Of a stretch of DNA of 8,137 bases, positions 1 through 5,605 are shown in pieces. The stretch's first letter is position 1, and each line of letters begins with the position of its first letter. The stretch is from JBFXCK01 sp050182275 (GTDB lineage Bacteria > Pseudomonadota > Alphaproteobacteria > SHNJ01): contig JBFXCK010000025.1 of assembly GCA_050182275.1 (NCBI GenBank), forward strand, positions 1-8,137, read 5' to 3'. Both the position numbers and the translations under genes were made by a program. The notes beneath the pieces are model-generated. The model searched no databases. It saw nothing but the letters and a program-made list of their open reading frames with translations, and was not told where the DNA came from.

Positions 1-859
1 CGAGCTCGACACCGCGCAGACGGAAGCGGTGGCGGTTGTAGGTGTGATCGAGCCGGTAGATGAAATGGGGTACCCAGCCGGCGTCGGCTTCCACGCACAC
101 GATCTTGAGCCGGGGATTGCGCATGAACACGCCGGAGTTCACGAACATGCTCATGATGTCCTGGTTGGCGCGGATGATCGCGTAGCCGGAGTTGATGCTG
201 GTGCCGCGAAACTGCATCGACTTCATTTCACCCGAGGTCAGGATGTGAAAGCTGAGCGGCAGTTCCAGATCGATGGCAGCCTGCCAGAAGGGGTCGAACA
301 TGGCGTGGTCGTAATCCACGTCCGCGATGGCCGGGCGACCGGGCAGCATCACCCCGCGCAGCCCCAGCGCCTTGATGCGGCGCAGATCCTCGATGCCCTC
401 GTCGATGCTGCGCAGCGCGACCTGGCCGACGCCGTGGAGACGGTCCCGGGCGTGGTCGCAGAACTCGGCGATCCACAGGTTGTAGGCGTCCATGCAGGCC
501 TTCTTGTAGTCGTGATCGGAGACATTGCAGACCTCCATCCCCACCGAGGGATAAATGATCTCGCCGGCGATGCCGTCGCGATCCTGGTCGAGCAGGCGTG
601 CCGCCGGATCCCAGCCGCCCCGGTGCAGCTCCTCGAACTTGGCGCCCTTGGTGGAGAGCTGCTCGGGCGGCTTCCCGGCGGCCGAGATGAGGCTCAGCGG
701 CAAGGCCTTCTTGACGCCCTTGATCTGGTAGACATCGCCGCGCTCGGGGTCGTGCACCACGCGCGGGGCGTCGGCCAGGTATTTCTTGTCGATGCGATCC
801 ACATAGAGATCCGGCGGTTCGCAGACGTGGGAGTCGGACGAGATGATGGGCTTGAACAT
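1..859 (-). CDS. Amidohydrolase-2 family metal-dependent hydrolase (3' end outside window)
   Basis: The first 286 codons of a TIM-barrel metal-dependent hydrolase are present and the C-terminus lies beyond the left edge. The protein starts MFKPIISSDSHVCEPP. D9-S-H11 is the D-x-H metal-binding motif at the end of strand 1. H205, in LPLSFHILTSG, is a likely second metal ligand. The block around 255-275 (CVEADAGWVPHFIYRLDHTY) is characteristic of the COG2159 / Amidohydro_2 family, which includes decarboxylases and hydrolases of aromatic or lactone substrates. The substrate cannot be told from sequence. The ATG at 857-859 is chosen because GGAGG lies at 870-874, ten bases upstream, and no earlier in-frame start has comparable support. 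The gene is divergent from the phosphatase at 1045. Membership of the family is fairly sure; the exact reaction is unknown. Confidence 0.88.
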   Translation of the reverse strand, partial: MFKPIISSDSHVCEPPDLYVDRIDKKYLADAPRVVHDPERGDVYQIKGVKKALPLSLISAAGKPPEQLSTKGAKFEELHRGGWDPAARLLDQDRDGIAGEIIYPSVGMEVCNVSDHDYKKACMDAYNLWIAEFCDHARDRLHGVGQVALRSIDEGIEDLRRIKALGLRGVMLPGRPAIADVDYDHAMFDPFWQAAIDLELPLSFHILTSGEMKSMQFRGTSINSGYAIIRANQDIMSMFVNSGVFMRNPRLKIVCVEADAGWVPHFIYRLDHTYNRHRFRLRGVEL

Positions 860-1044
860 GGGGATTTATCCTCCATTAATGGTAAACATTGCGCGACTGG
901 GCCGGAGCATAAACCAGGGAGGCTGCGGGAACCATGCGCACCCGTTACCCGGTGGGCGGATGCGGCCGCTGCGGCTACACTGCGGTCGGTTTCCGGGACC
1001 GGGCTGCTCCATCCCGACGATCCATTCAAAAGGCAAAGTGATTC
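860..1044. other. Divergent intergenic region
   Basis: These 185 bases separate two genes transcribed away from each other, so promoters for both should lie here. I see the Shine-Dalgarno GGAGG of the minus-strand gene (870-874) and a weak AAAAGG (1028-1033) before the plus-strand gene. I see no convincing -35/-10 pair or operator. Confidence 0.5.
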
Positions 1045-1647
1045 ATGAGTGAAGGCAAACTGTTGCTGGTGCGCCACGGGCAGACCGAGGCCAATATCAA
1101 CCAGCTCTGGCACGGTTCCACGGACACCCCGCTCACCGAGCTGGGCGCGCAGCAGGCCGAGCGCCTGGGCGCGTATTTCCACAACTATCTGCCGGAAATC
1201 CACGCGATCTATTCGAGTCCGCTCCAGCGCGCCCGCATCACCGCGCAGCACATCGCCGCCGCCAGCGGCCACGACCTGCGCATCGACCCGCGCCTGATGG
1301 AGTTCGGCGCCGGCGAACTGGAGGGCAAGCGCTTCACCGAAATGGACGGCGAAGACGGCTTCGTCCGCCGCATGATGGCCGACGAGCACCACCGCGCGCC
1401 GGGCGGTGAAAGCCGCCACGAAGTGACGCAACGCTTTGTCACCGCGGTGGAGGAGTTCCGCATCAAGCACCCGGGCGAAAACCTGGTGGTGGTGAGTCAT
1501 GGACTCGCGATTGCGTTCGCCCTGTCCCACTGGATCGACCGCGACACCACCAGCTGGACGCGCTACCGGGTCAGCAACACATCCGTCACGGAAGTCTGCC
1601 TCACCCGGTTCGAAATCGGGTTTCTGGATCGCACGGACCATCTCTAG
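1045..1647 (+). CDS. Histidine phosphatase family protein (phosphoglycerate mutase-like)
   Basis: This 200-residue protein belongs to the histidine phosphatase (phosphoglycerate mutase-like, branch 1) superfamily. Such enzymes remove phosphate through a phosphohistidine intermediate. The N-terminal LLLVRHGQTEAN contains the RHG motif, with H11 as the nucleophile. R62 in SSPLQRAR binds phosphate. E86 in LMEFGAGELEG is the probable proton donor. H152 in VVVSHG is the second catalytic histidine. Length and motif spacing match single-domain family members such as alpha-ribazole or broad-specificity phosphatases. No cobalamin genes are nearby, so no substrate is assigned. ATG 1045 places the RHG motif at the usual distance from the N-terminus; the upstream AAAAGG is a weak ribosome binding site. 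The gene is convergent with the DUF1499 gene at 1807. Confidence 0.92.
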   Translation: MSEGKLLLVRHGQTEANINQLWHGSTDTPLTELGAQQAERLGAYFHNYLPEIHAIYSSPLQRARITAQHIAAASGHDLRIDPRLMEFGAGELEGKRFTEMDGEDGFVRRMMADEHHRAPGGESRHEVTQRFVTAVEEFRIKHPGENLVVVSHGLAIAFALSHWIDRDTTSWTRYRVSNTSVTEVCLTRFEIGFLDRTDHL

Positions 1648-1708
1648 AACGCTTCCAAAAATCCGTCTTGCGCGCGGAAGCGGGCATCCAGCGCCTTGTT
1701 TTTTCTGG

Positions 1709-1728
1709 GTTCCCGCTTGCGCGGGAAC
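1709..1728. repeat. Intergenic palindrome of the TTCCCGC-N4-GCGGGAA type
   Basis: GTTCCCGC, a TTGC loop and GCGGGAAC form a perfect 8-bp stem. It lies in the 159-base gap between two convergent genes. The core and the adjacent ACGACG resemble the dispersed 'attcccgc...gcgggaatgacg' palindromes common in proteobacterial genomes. A T-run (1699-1704) precedes it and an A-run (1733-1737) follows it. That is the wrong order for a U-tract terminator on either strand, so I call it a repeat; it could still end transcription. The remainder of 1648-1806 holds nothing else recognisable. Confidence 0.6.
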
Positions 1729-1806
1729 GACGAAAAAGGAATTTTTCATCGTGTTCTATGGCGGGTTAAAGAATGCGCTGAGCCTGTTCCTTTTCGGCGG
1801 CGGGCG

Positions 1807-2256
1807 TTATTTCACCGCCACCGCGGCGGCCAGCCTGGCGCGGATGGTTTCGACCCGCGCGCGATTCACCCCCAGATCGGAATACCCCAGCCGCGACGCC
1901 GAACGCACCTGCACCGCGCCGCCGGGGCCGAGCAGAAACTCCACATCGTCGCGAAAGCGCAGCAGGCGACTGGTGAACACCACCCACAGATAGTTGTCGG
2001 TTTGCACCTGGATTTCGGTGCGCGGCATATCGCCCACGACGGCGAGCAGAGCGGCCATCTGGGCAGCGGCATCGCCCGGGATGGCGAGCGGCGCAATGCG
2101 GTGACCGTCATCGGTCGCCAGGCTGCTCACGCAATTCGGCGACGACGGGCAGGGCGCGAGCTGGCCGCGCTCGATGAAATCCGCCGACGGCCCGGCACAG
2201 GCCGCCGCGGAGACCAGACCGAGCAACAATGTGATGAATCGCGAGCGGTGTGTCAT
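1807..2256 (-). CDS. DUF1499 family protein with signal peptide
   Basis: This 149-residue protein matches the DUF1499 family, small exported or membrane-associated proteins of unknown function. Its hallmarks are APCPSSPNCVSS (34-45), the W-V-V-F-T-S-R-L-L-R-F-R-D-D-V-E-F block (91-107) and SASRLGYSDLGVNRARVE (119-136). Residues 1-19 form a signal peptide: basic MTHRSR, then a hydrophobic stretch to A19. C20 after S-A-A-A could be a lipoprotein cysteine, but the lipobox lacks the usual L or V at -3, so cleavage by signal peptidase I is equally possible. ATG 2256 is supported by GGAG at 2264-2267 with a 7-base spacer. The gene starts 28 bases after the stop of the hydrolase fragment at 2284, which suggests a former two-gene operon. 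Confidence 0.85.
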   Translation of the reverse strand: MTHRSRFITLLLGLVSAAACAGPSADFIERGQLAPCPSSPNCVSSLATDDGHRIAPLAIPGDAAAQMAALLAVVGDMPRTEIQVQTDNYLWVVFTSRLLRFRDDVEFLLGPGGAVQVRSASRLGYSDLGVNRARVETIRARLAAAVAVK

Positions 2257-2283
2257 GGCGGCGCTCCAGAATCGTCGTTGCGA

Positions 2284-2394
2284 TTATGCCGGCTTCAATT
2301 TGCGCGCGAACAATTCGAACGCGATATCCCAATGGCGTTCGGCGGCTGCGTGGTAGACAGCGCCGGCGAATTCGATGCGGATGGGACGAGCCAT
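2284..2394 (-). pseudogene. In-frame chimera: RAYT N-terminus fused to dienelactone hydrolase C-terminus
   Basis: This is a 36-codon open frame starting MARPIRIEFAGAVYH. It matches the first 15 codons of the RAYT gene at 5610 (MARPLRIEFPSALYH). It then continues AAAERHWDIAFELFARKL, matching the C-terminus of the hydrolase at 7578 (HAAAERHWRIAFELFGQKL). The switch falls in 2350-2355, where TACCAC could belong to either parent. Over the 57 comparable hydrolase bases, about 48 are identical, so the fragment derives from a paralogue rather than a fresh copy of the 7578 gene. The fusion is too short to be an enzyme. It is most simply the scar of a deletion joining a RAYT copy to a hydrolase gene that once preceded DUF1499. 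Whether it is translated is unknown. Confidence 0.75.
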
Positions 2395-2422
2395 TCCGCC
2401 AGCCATACGCCGCTTATTGCGA

Positions 2423-2446
2423 TGCTACAATGCGAGAACTGACCCC
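2423..2446 (-). repeat. Solo RAYT terminal inverted repeat
   Basis: These 24 bases (TGCTACAAT + GCGAGAACTGACCCC) are identical to the right terminus of the RAYT element at 6490-6513. They lie the same distance upstream of the truncated MARP reading frame as in the intact element. With the chimera they form the outer ~97 bases (2350-2446) of a second, deleted RAYT element. Confidence 0.8.
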
Positions 2447-2468
2447 GTCCCACGGACCCCGTCCCACG
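2441..2468. repeat. Tandem 14-bp direct repeat at the edge of the solo RAYT end
   Basis: GACCCCGTCCCACG occurs twice in perfect tandem (2441-2454 and 2455-2468). The first copy overlaps the last bases of the RAYT terminal repeat, so it probably arose by slippage or by insertion at the element boundary. Confidence 0.8.
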
Positions 2469-2686
2469 CGCTGTTCGATGTCGTTCAACGTCAACGTCAA
2501 CGTCAACGTCAGCGTCTGCTGTGCCGGCGAATACGTCGGGCTGGAAGAGTCGACGATGGTGTCTGGAATGTCTTCTTCAGGCCCTTGAGGCTGGGTCGCG
2601 TGCATGAAGGCCATATGCGAACCGAAGATATGAACGGACGCTTGTTGCATACCGGTGACGGTTACCCATGTCTCCGGACTTTTTTG
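2447..2686. other. Scar region without a supported gene
   Basis: This stretch lies between the solo RAYT end and the nuclease gene. A minus-strand frame from ATG 2650 (MQQASVHIFGSHMAF...) runs 78 codons through the hexamer tract and ends inside the former RAYT leader. It has no good Shine-Dalgarno and no recognised domain, so I do not call it a gene. The expected attC downstream of the nuclease gene is absent. Confidence 0.5.
2485..2516. repeat. TCAACG hexamer repeat tract
   Basis: Four perfect TCAACG units (2485-2508) are followed by TCAGCG and TC. On the minus strand this reads as a T-L-T-L dipeptide repeat inside a 78-codon open frame (2414-2650). Unit-number changes would be in frame, so there is no frameshift switch. 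Confidence 0.85.
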
Positions 2687-2698
2687 TTACCTATCTCC
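2661..2698. repeat. Two direct copies of a GTTACC...TCTCC motif, IS-end-like
   Basis: GTTACCCATGTCTCC (2661-2675) and GTTACCTATCTCC (2686-2698) are near-identical direct copies whose starts are 25 bases apart. Closely spaced direct copies of this kind occur at the ends of some insertion sequences. The nuclease gene's stop codon (TAA, 2687-2689) lies inside the second copy. No transposase accompanies it, so an IS remnant is only a suggestion. Confidence 0.35.
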
Positions 2699-3502
2699 AC
2701 GACTGCTCACCAGCTTGAGCACCGAAATGTCAGCGCCAATCTCGCGGACCAGTGATGGAATTGTCACTAGCTGGCTACGGTGGAGCCGATCAGTTGTTTT
2801 GACCTCAACAAATTTCAAGCAGCCGTCTTTGACAAGAGTCAGGTCTGGCCATCCGTTGCGGTGGGTGGGGTCCTGCGATACCCATCTTGCTAGTTGCTCG
2901 AAGTGCGCCTTTGGCACAGCGTCAAATAAGGCTTCTGCGAACTCTAGGCTGAGGCCGGGGTACCACTCGCGGATGAGACTGTAAGAATTTATCTCCGTGA
3001 ACGCTGCGAGATAGTGTTCTTTGCTGGTTTTCTTAATTTGGTTAAAGACAGTCTCGAGCTTTGGCGGTTCAATGTGCGCCAAGCCGACGACTCCTTTAAG
3101 GCAAGCATCTTCTCTTGCGTCAATGCAGGTGCCATAGAAGATGCTGCTCTCGGTTAGTGCGTCTAGGCAAAGTGCCTTGATAGCAGCGCCGAATCCTCCG
3201 CCCTCACAATATGTTCCGACATAGCCCTGCTGCGCGAATGTATTGAAACAGTAGATCTCAGGGGTGGATGTTGAGTCCCACGGATAAGTGCTGAGCTCGA
3301 CTGAGATGGATTGGCATTGTTCTCGCAGTGGCAAGCGCTCAATTGCTTTAATTGAACCGAGTGGCGTGACATTGCCGCTTGCGTCAACCAAGTTCCGGCT
3401 AACGAGGGCTTTGATGGTGTTCTTATCCAGCCTAAGTCCGTCAGAGGCTCTGTGTAACGCCACTAGAGCGTCCAGCATGTTCTTGGAAAGAGGCTTGATC
3501 AC
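2687..3502 (-). CDS. VRR-NUC domain nuclease with N-terminal helical region (integron cassette)
   Basis: This 271-residue cassette protein ends in a VRR-NUC domain, a PD-(D/E)xK nuclease fold. At 216-265, G-W-P-D-L (D220) is followed by F-V-E-V-K (E233, K235) and then Q244, giving the motif order GxPDL ... FxEVK ... Q. Residues 5-55 (LDALVALHRASDGLRLDKNTIKALV then GNVTPLGSIKAI) resemble a small winged-helix fold and may bind DNA. The middle part (about 65-210) is not recognised. VRR-NUC proteins include structure-specific and restriction or defence nucleases. The GTG start at 3500-3502 has GGAG at 3508-3511 five bases upstream. It lies just after the cassette boundary of the attC at 3519-3593. 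Its own downstream attC is missing, replaced by IS-end-like repeats that also supply the final codons and stop. GC is visibly lower than in the core genes. Confidence 0.75.
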   Translation of the reverse strand: MIKPLSKNMLDALVALHRASDGLRLDKNTIKALVSRNLVDASGNVTPLGSIKAIERLPLREQCQSISVELSTYPWDSTSTPEIYCFNTFAQQGYVGTYCEGGGFGAAIKALCLDALTESSIFYGTCIDAREDACLKGVVGLAHIEPPKLETVFNQIKKTSKEHYLAAFTEINSYSLIREWYPGLSLEFAEALFDAVPKAHFEQLARWVSQDPTHRNGWPDLTLVKDGCLKFVEVKTTDRLHRSQLVTIPSLVREIGADISVLKLVSSRGDR

Positions 3503-3518
3503 GCGGTCTCCAAGTGAG

Positions 3519-3593
3519 CGCTAACGTTAGAGGTAAGGGGCCGTCTGGAGGCGGCACGCCGGAAGACGGTCCCACTTGACCGAAAGGTTAGAG
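3519..3593 (-). repeat. Integron attC site 1 (downstream of the TIR cassette)
   Basis: Read on the minus strand, this 75-base site starts CTCTAAC (3593-3587) and ends GTTAGCG (3525-3519). Its arms fold through GTGGGACCGTCT and AGACGGCCCC around a GC-rich loop, with the L''-like TCAAGTGG on the 5' side. It has the usual attC layout, with imperfectly paired arms leaving unpaired bases. It lies 71 bases after the TIR stop codon, in the canonical position and orientation. The predicted cassette junction is between G3525 and T3524. Confidence 0.8.
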
Positions 3594-3664
3594 CGCGTCA
3601 CGTACATTCCTCGAAAGCTGACCATGACAGAGCAACAGACAAAGCGACTGTGCGGGCAATAAAG

Positions 3665-4360
3665 CTAGAGAGCAACCAGCTCGGCGATTTTCGCCGCCAC
3701 CACCGCCATTGAATCTTCTGTGTCCAGGCCGCTTCGAGAGGCGAGCAAAGGGCTGACATTGCGGAGAGCTTCATACGTCGTGTTGTGCACGACGGGAACG
3801 AGCTGGTTGCGCGCCAGGAGTGCCGAAAGCTCTTTGTCGGCGACGCTCTCTTTTGGGAGGCGGGCCAGCAGCGCAGGGGTCACCAGCACAAGCCCGATTC
3901 GCGAATTCGCTAAGCCCTTGTCGATGGCGCGCATCATCGGCACGCCCAGACCAAGGTCCTTCTCGCTGAACCAAACTTTGACACCAGCCGCCACGAGAAA
4001 ATCGTGCAGCTCTTTGGCTGGCCCCTGCCGGTCGTCCCACGCGTGGCACAGGAAGACGTCACGAAGTTCAGGTTGCACCGCTGCTCGCGTCTCAACGGTT
4101 TGGCGGATTGGCGTGAGTGACTGCACTTGGGCAGGCGTGTACGACACGGACGAACCCGCTCGCGACCATCTCGGCCTTGCGCTGCCGCCGGACCCGCCGC
4201 CGCTCCCCGATGAGGAGTAGGACGGGGACGAGTACGACCTGTCGCTGCTGTAACTGCTATAGCCGCCACTGTAGTAGCGGCTGCGGCCACCACATGCGGG
4301 GCAGTTCGCTGCAGCGCTCGACGAGCGATGGCCATAAACCGGTGCTGTGCATCTAGCCAT
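3665..4360 (-). CDS. TIR domain protein with N-terminal zinc-ribbon-like motif (integron cassette)
   Basis: This 231-residue protein has three parts. Residues 1-26 hold C4, H11 and C20-P-A-C23, a likely small metal-binding knuckle. Residues 27-75 form a low-complexity linker rich in S, G and Y. Residues 99-200 are a TIR_2-type domain: RDVFLCHAWDD, a helix ending LVAAGVKVWFSEKDLGLG, RAIDKGLANSRIGLVLVTP, and DKELSALL. Bacterial TIR domains often cleave NAD+ or make cyclic ADP-ribose signals in abortive-infection defence. E177 in DKEL is in a position compatible with the catalytic glutamate, but I cannot confirm it without an alignment. ATG 4360 has GGAAGGA at 4368-4374, seven bases upstream. 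The gene sits alone in a cassette of about 895 bp between attC sites 1 and 2. The domain call is strong; the partner or trigger is unknown. Confidence 0.85.
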   Translation of the reverse strand: MARCTAPVYGHRSSSAAANCPACGGRSRYYSGGYSSYSSDRSYSSPSYSSSGSGGGSGGSARPRWSRAGSSVSYTPAQVQSLTPIRQTVETRAAVQPELRDVFLCHAWDDRQGPAKELHDFLVAAGVKVWFSEKDLGLGVPMMRAIDKGLANSRIGLVLVTPALLARLPKESVADKELSALLARNQLVPVVHNTTYEALRNVSPLLASRSGLDTEDSMAVVAAKIAELVAL

Positions 4361-4413
4361 GTCGTAATCCTTCCATTTGTAATCGCACTTTCAAGTAGAG
4401 GGCAGCCGATGCG

Positions 4414-4477
4414 CTCTAACGTTTGAGTTCAGGCCGCGGCCCGTCAGGGCCGTCGCGCCTGCAACGAATTGTTAGGC
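4414..4477 (-). repeat. Integron attC site 2 (downstream of the membrane protein cassette)
   Basis: On the minus strand the 64-base site runs from GCCTAAC (4477-4471) to GTTAGAG (4420-4414). It holds AATTCGTTGCAGGC on the left, CCTGAACTCAAAC on the right and a GGCCC/GGGCC hairpin between them. The upstream gene reads into it: its last codons and TGA stop (4444-4446) lie in the hairpin, giving the tail NNSLQARRP seen in many cassette proteins. The junction is between G4420 and T4419. Confidence 0.88.
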
Positions 4478-4986
4478 GCAGACGCTGCGTTGCATTGAGC
4501 TTTTGGTGAAACCTGAACGATTTTAGCCAACTCTTCGTCCTTCTCGATTGAGTTGCTGATCATTGATGCCGCCTTAACCGCATAGGTAAAATTGCATGCG
4601 GCCAGGGCCTCAGAAATTATTTTTTGGAGCTCATCATCTCGGCTGATGCTGTTTGACATTGCACCAGCTGCCGCTAGGCGTATTTCCTCTATTGAAGCAC
4701 CTTCAGACAGCTGAACAACTTCTTTCGCTTGAGCTATGGGCTCCTTCTTAAGCGTCTTTTGCATGCCTGTCATTATTGCCATGAACGCCCAAAGGAACGC
4801 CGGAAACGCGAGCATGAACAGGAACACGCCGCCGAACTCGAGCAGGTCTGAAAACATGCCAGGCAGCTTTGGCTTTAGCGCTTTACTGTCTGAATCACCC
4901 TCGCTTCTTGACCGATGAAATGTGGCTGCCTTGTAGAGGCCTACCAGTGCTGTTGCCAAAATAATCAGTTGGGTTAGGAGATCCAT
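4444..4986 (-). CDS. Two-TM membrane protein with a tandem helical repeat (integron cassette)
   Basis: I do not recognise this 180-residue protein's family. Two hydrophobic segments, residues 3-20 and about 50-73, are separated by a charged loop (FHRSRSEGDSDSKALKPK), indicating a two-pass inner-membrane protein. The C-terminal half is soluble and contains an internal duplication: AAAGAMSNSISRDDELQKII (104-123) and KAASMISNSIEKDEELAKIV (137-156) share A-x-M-x-S-N-S-I-x-[KR]-D-[DE]-E-L-x-K-I. This suggests a TPR- or HEAT-like helical pair that binds a partner. The last 12 residues are encoded by attC site 2 and are probably not part of the folded protein. ATG 4986 has GAGGA at 4994-4998 with a 7-base spacer, just downstream of attC site 3. 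It is a single-gene cassette of about 588 bp. Confidence 0.75.
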   Translation of the reverse strand: MDLLTQLIILATALVGLYKAATFHRSRSEGDSDSKALKPKLPGMFSDLLEFGGVFLFMLAFPAFLWAFMAIMTGMQKTLKKEPIAQAKEVVQLSEGASIEEIRLAAAGAMSNSISRDDELQKIISEALAACNFTYAVKAASMISNSIEKDEELAKIVQVSPKAQCNAASAPNNSLQARRP

Positions 4987-5001
4987 GCATGCTTCCTCTG
5001 C

Positions 5002-5061
5002 GCCTAACGCCTGAATTAAGCCGTGCCGCGAAGCGGCATCGGCTTGAATGAATTGTTAGGT
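5002..5061 (-). repeat. Integron attC site 3 (downstream of the SRPBCC cassette)
   Basis: On the minus strand this 60-base site starts ACCTAACAATTCATTCAAGC (5061-5042). It continues through a CGATGCCGCTTCGCGGCACGG hairpin-like core to GGCTTAATTCAGGCGTTAGGC (ending at 5002). It has the canonical short-attC architecture of class 1 cassettes such as aadA. The TAA stop of the SRPBCC gene (5056-5058) is formed by the CCTAAC box itself. The junction is between G5008 and T5007. Confidence 0.93.
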
Positions 5062-5517
5062 GACACTGACGTTACAATCAGGGTTCTTATCAGAAACGAC
5101 TTTCAGTTCAACCCCGTGCTCAAGAAGCGCCTTGCAAGCACAAATGACGAGGTTAAACCCCTCCGTCGAATCCAATGCCTGTGCAACCTTCTCATCTTCG
5201 GTTCCCGTGAAGCCGGACGCAACGATGGAAACAAATGTTGCGCCATCGCCTTTTGGCGTGAAAGTCCACTCAACGGGTGTAGGCCATTCAATGGCTATTC
5301 TCTTATTCTTTTCAAGTGAAGTGACCGTAACGTCACCAGAGACTCCGTACTGATCCCAGTACCAGGTCACGGTCTCACCAGGAGTAAGTTGTCCGCTAGA
5401 ACGACTGAACTAGAACTTGGTAGTTATGGCAGGATCGACGAAGGCATTGAAGACTTCTTCGACAGGTCTGCGGATGAGCATTGTTGCTCGTGCAACAGGT
5501 GGACTCATAAGTGTCAT
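5056..5517 (-). pseudogene. SRPBCC / AHSA1-family protein interrupted by one in-frame TAG (integron cassette)
   Basis: The frame starts at ATG 5517 with AGGAG at 5523-5527 and a 5-base spacer. It reads MTLMSPPVARATMLIRRPVEEVFNAFVDPAITTKF and hits TAG at 5410-5412. It then continues FSRSSGQLTPGETVTWYWDQYGVSGD for 117 further codons to the stop in attC site 3. The full 153-residue frame has the length and pattern of START-like AHSA1 proteins: beta1-helix RPVEEVFNAFVDP, then GETVTWYWDQYGV, IEWPTPVEWTF, GDGATFVSIVASGF and a C-terminal amphipathic helix. Relatives have W-F at the position of the stop (F-W-F), so a single TGG to TAG change explains it. The downstream part could restart at GTG 5370, but that piece lacks the first strand and helix and has only a poor ribosome site. 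It is therefore likely inactive, unless the stop is a sequencing error. Confidence 0.82.
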
Positions 5518-5544
5518 ATCAGCTCCTGATAGCTTTCGTTTGGC

Positions 5545-5592
5545 ACCTAACGTCTGAATTAAGCCGCGCCGCGAAGCAGCGTCGGCTTGAAG
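5545..5592 (-). repeat. Truncated integron attC site 4
   Basis: From ACCTAAC (5545-5551) through CTTGAA (5586-5591) the sequence follows attC site 3 closely: TGAATTAAGCCG, CGCCGCGAAGC, GCGTCGGCTTGAA. Read on the minus strand, the R' box (GTTAGGT), L' and L'' are present. The expected AATTGTTAGG of the outer R'' box is absent. Instead GGAACGGAAGGAAC leads straight into the RAYT terminal repeat. The missing half should have followed the DUF1643-like gene. The remaining junction is between G5551 and T5550. Confidence 0.85.
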
Positions 5593-5605
5593 GAACGGAA
5601 GGAAC

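Noticed and set aside
29..1048. Long plus-strand open frame (339 codons) across the left end
   Set aside because: It is the antisense shadow of the GC-rich amidohydrolase gene, which has family motifs, a ribosome site and runs off the window edge.
1709..1728. Intrinsic terminator between the convergent genes
   Set aside because: The stem is good, but the T-run and A-run are on the wrong sides for a U-tract after the hairpin on either strand.
694..1749. Long minus-strand open frame (351 codons) opposite the phosphatase
   Set aside because: It overlaps the histidine phosphatase antisense and the start of the amidohydrolase out of frame. It has no recognisable domain and starts in the intergenic palindrome.
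1696..2442. Plus-strand open frame (248 codons) over the DUF1499 gene
   Set aside because: Antisense shadow of DUF1499, low-complexity composition, no ribosome site or family motifs.
2485..2516. CRISPR-like or phase-variable repeat
   Set aside because: It is a contiguous hexamer tract without spacers. Unit changes keep the frame, so neither a CRISPR nor an on/off switch is supported.
2414..2650. Minus-strand 78-codon frame with a T-L repeat
   Set aside because: It runs through the hexamer tract and ends in the RAYT leader. It has no good Shine-Dalgarno and no known domain, so it is probably scar sequence.
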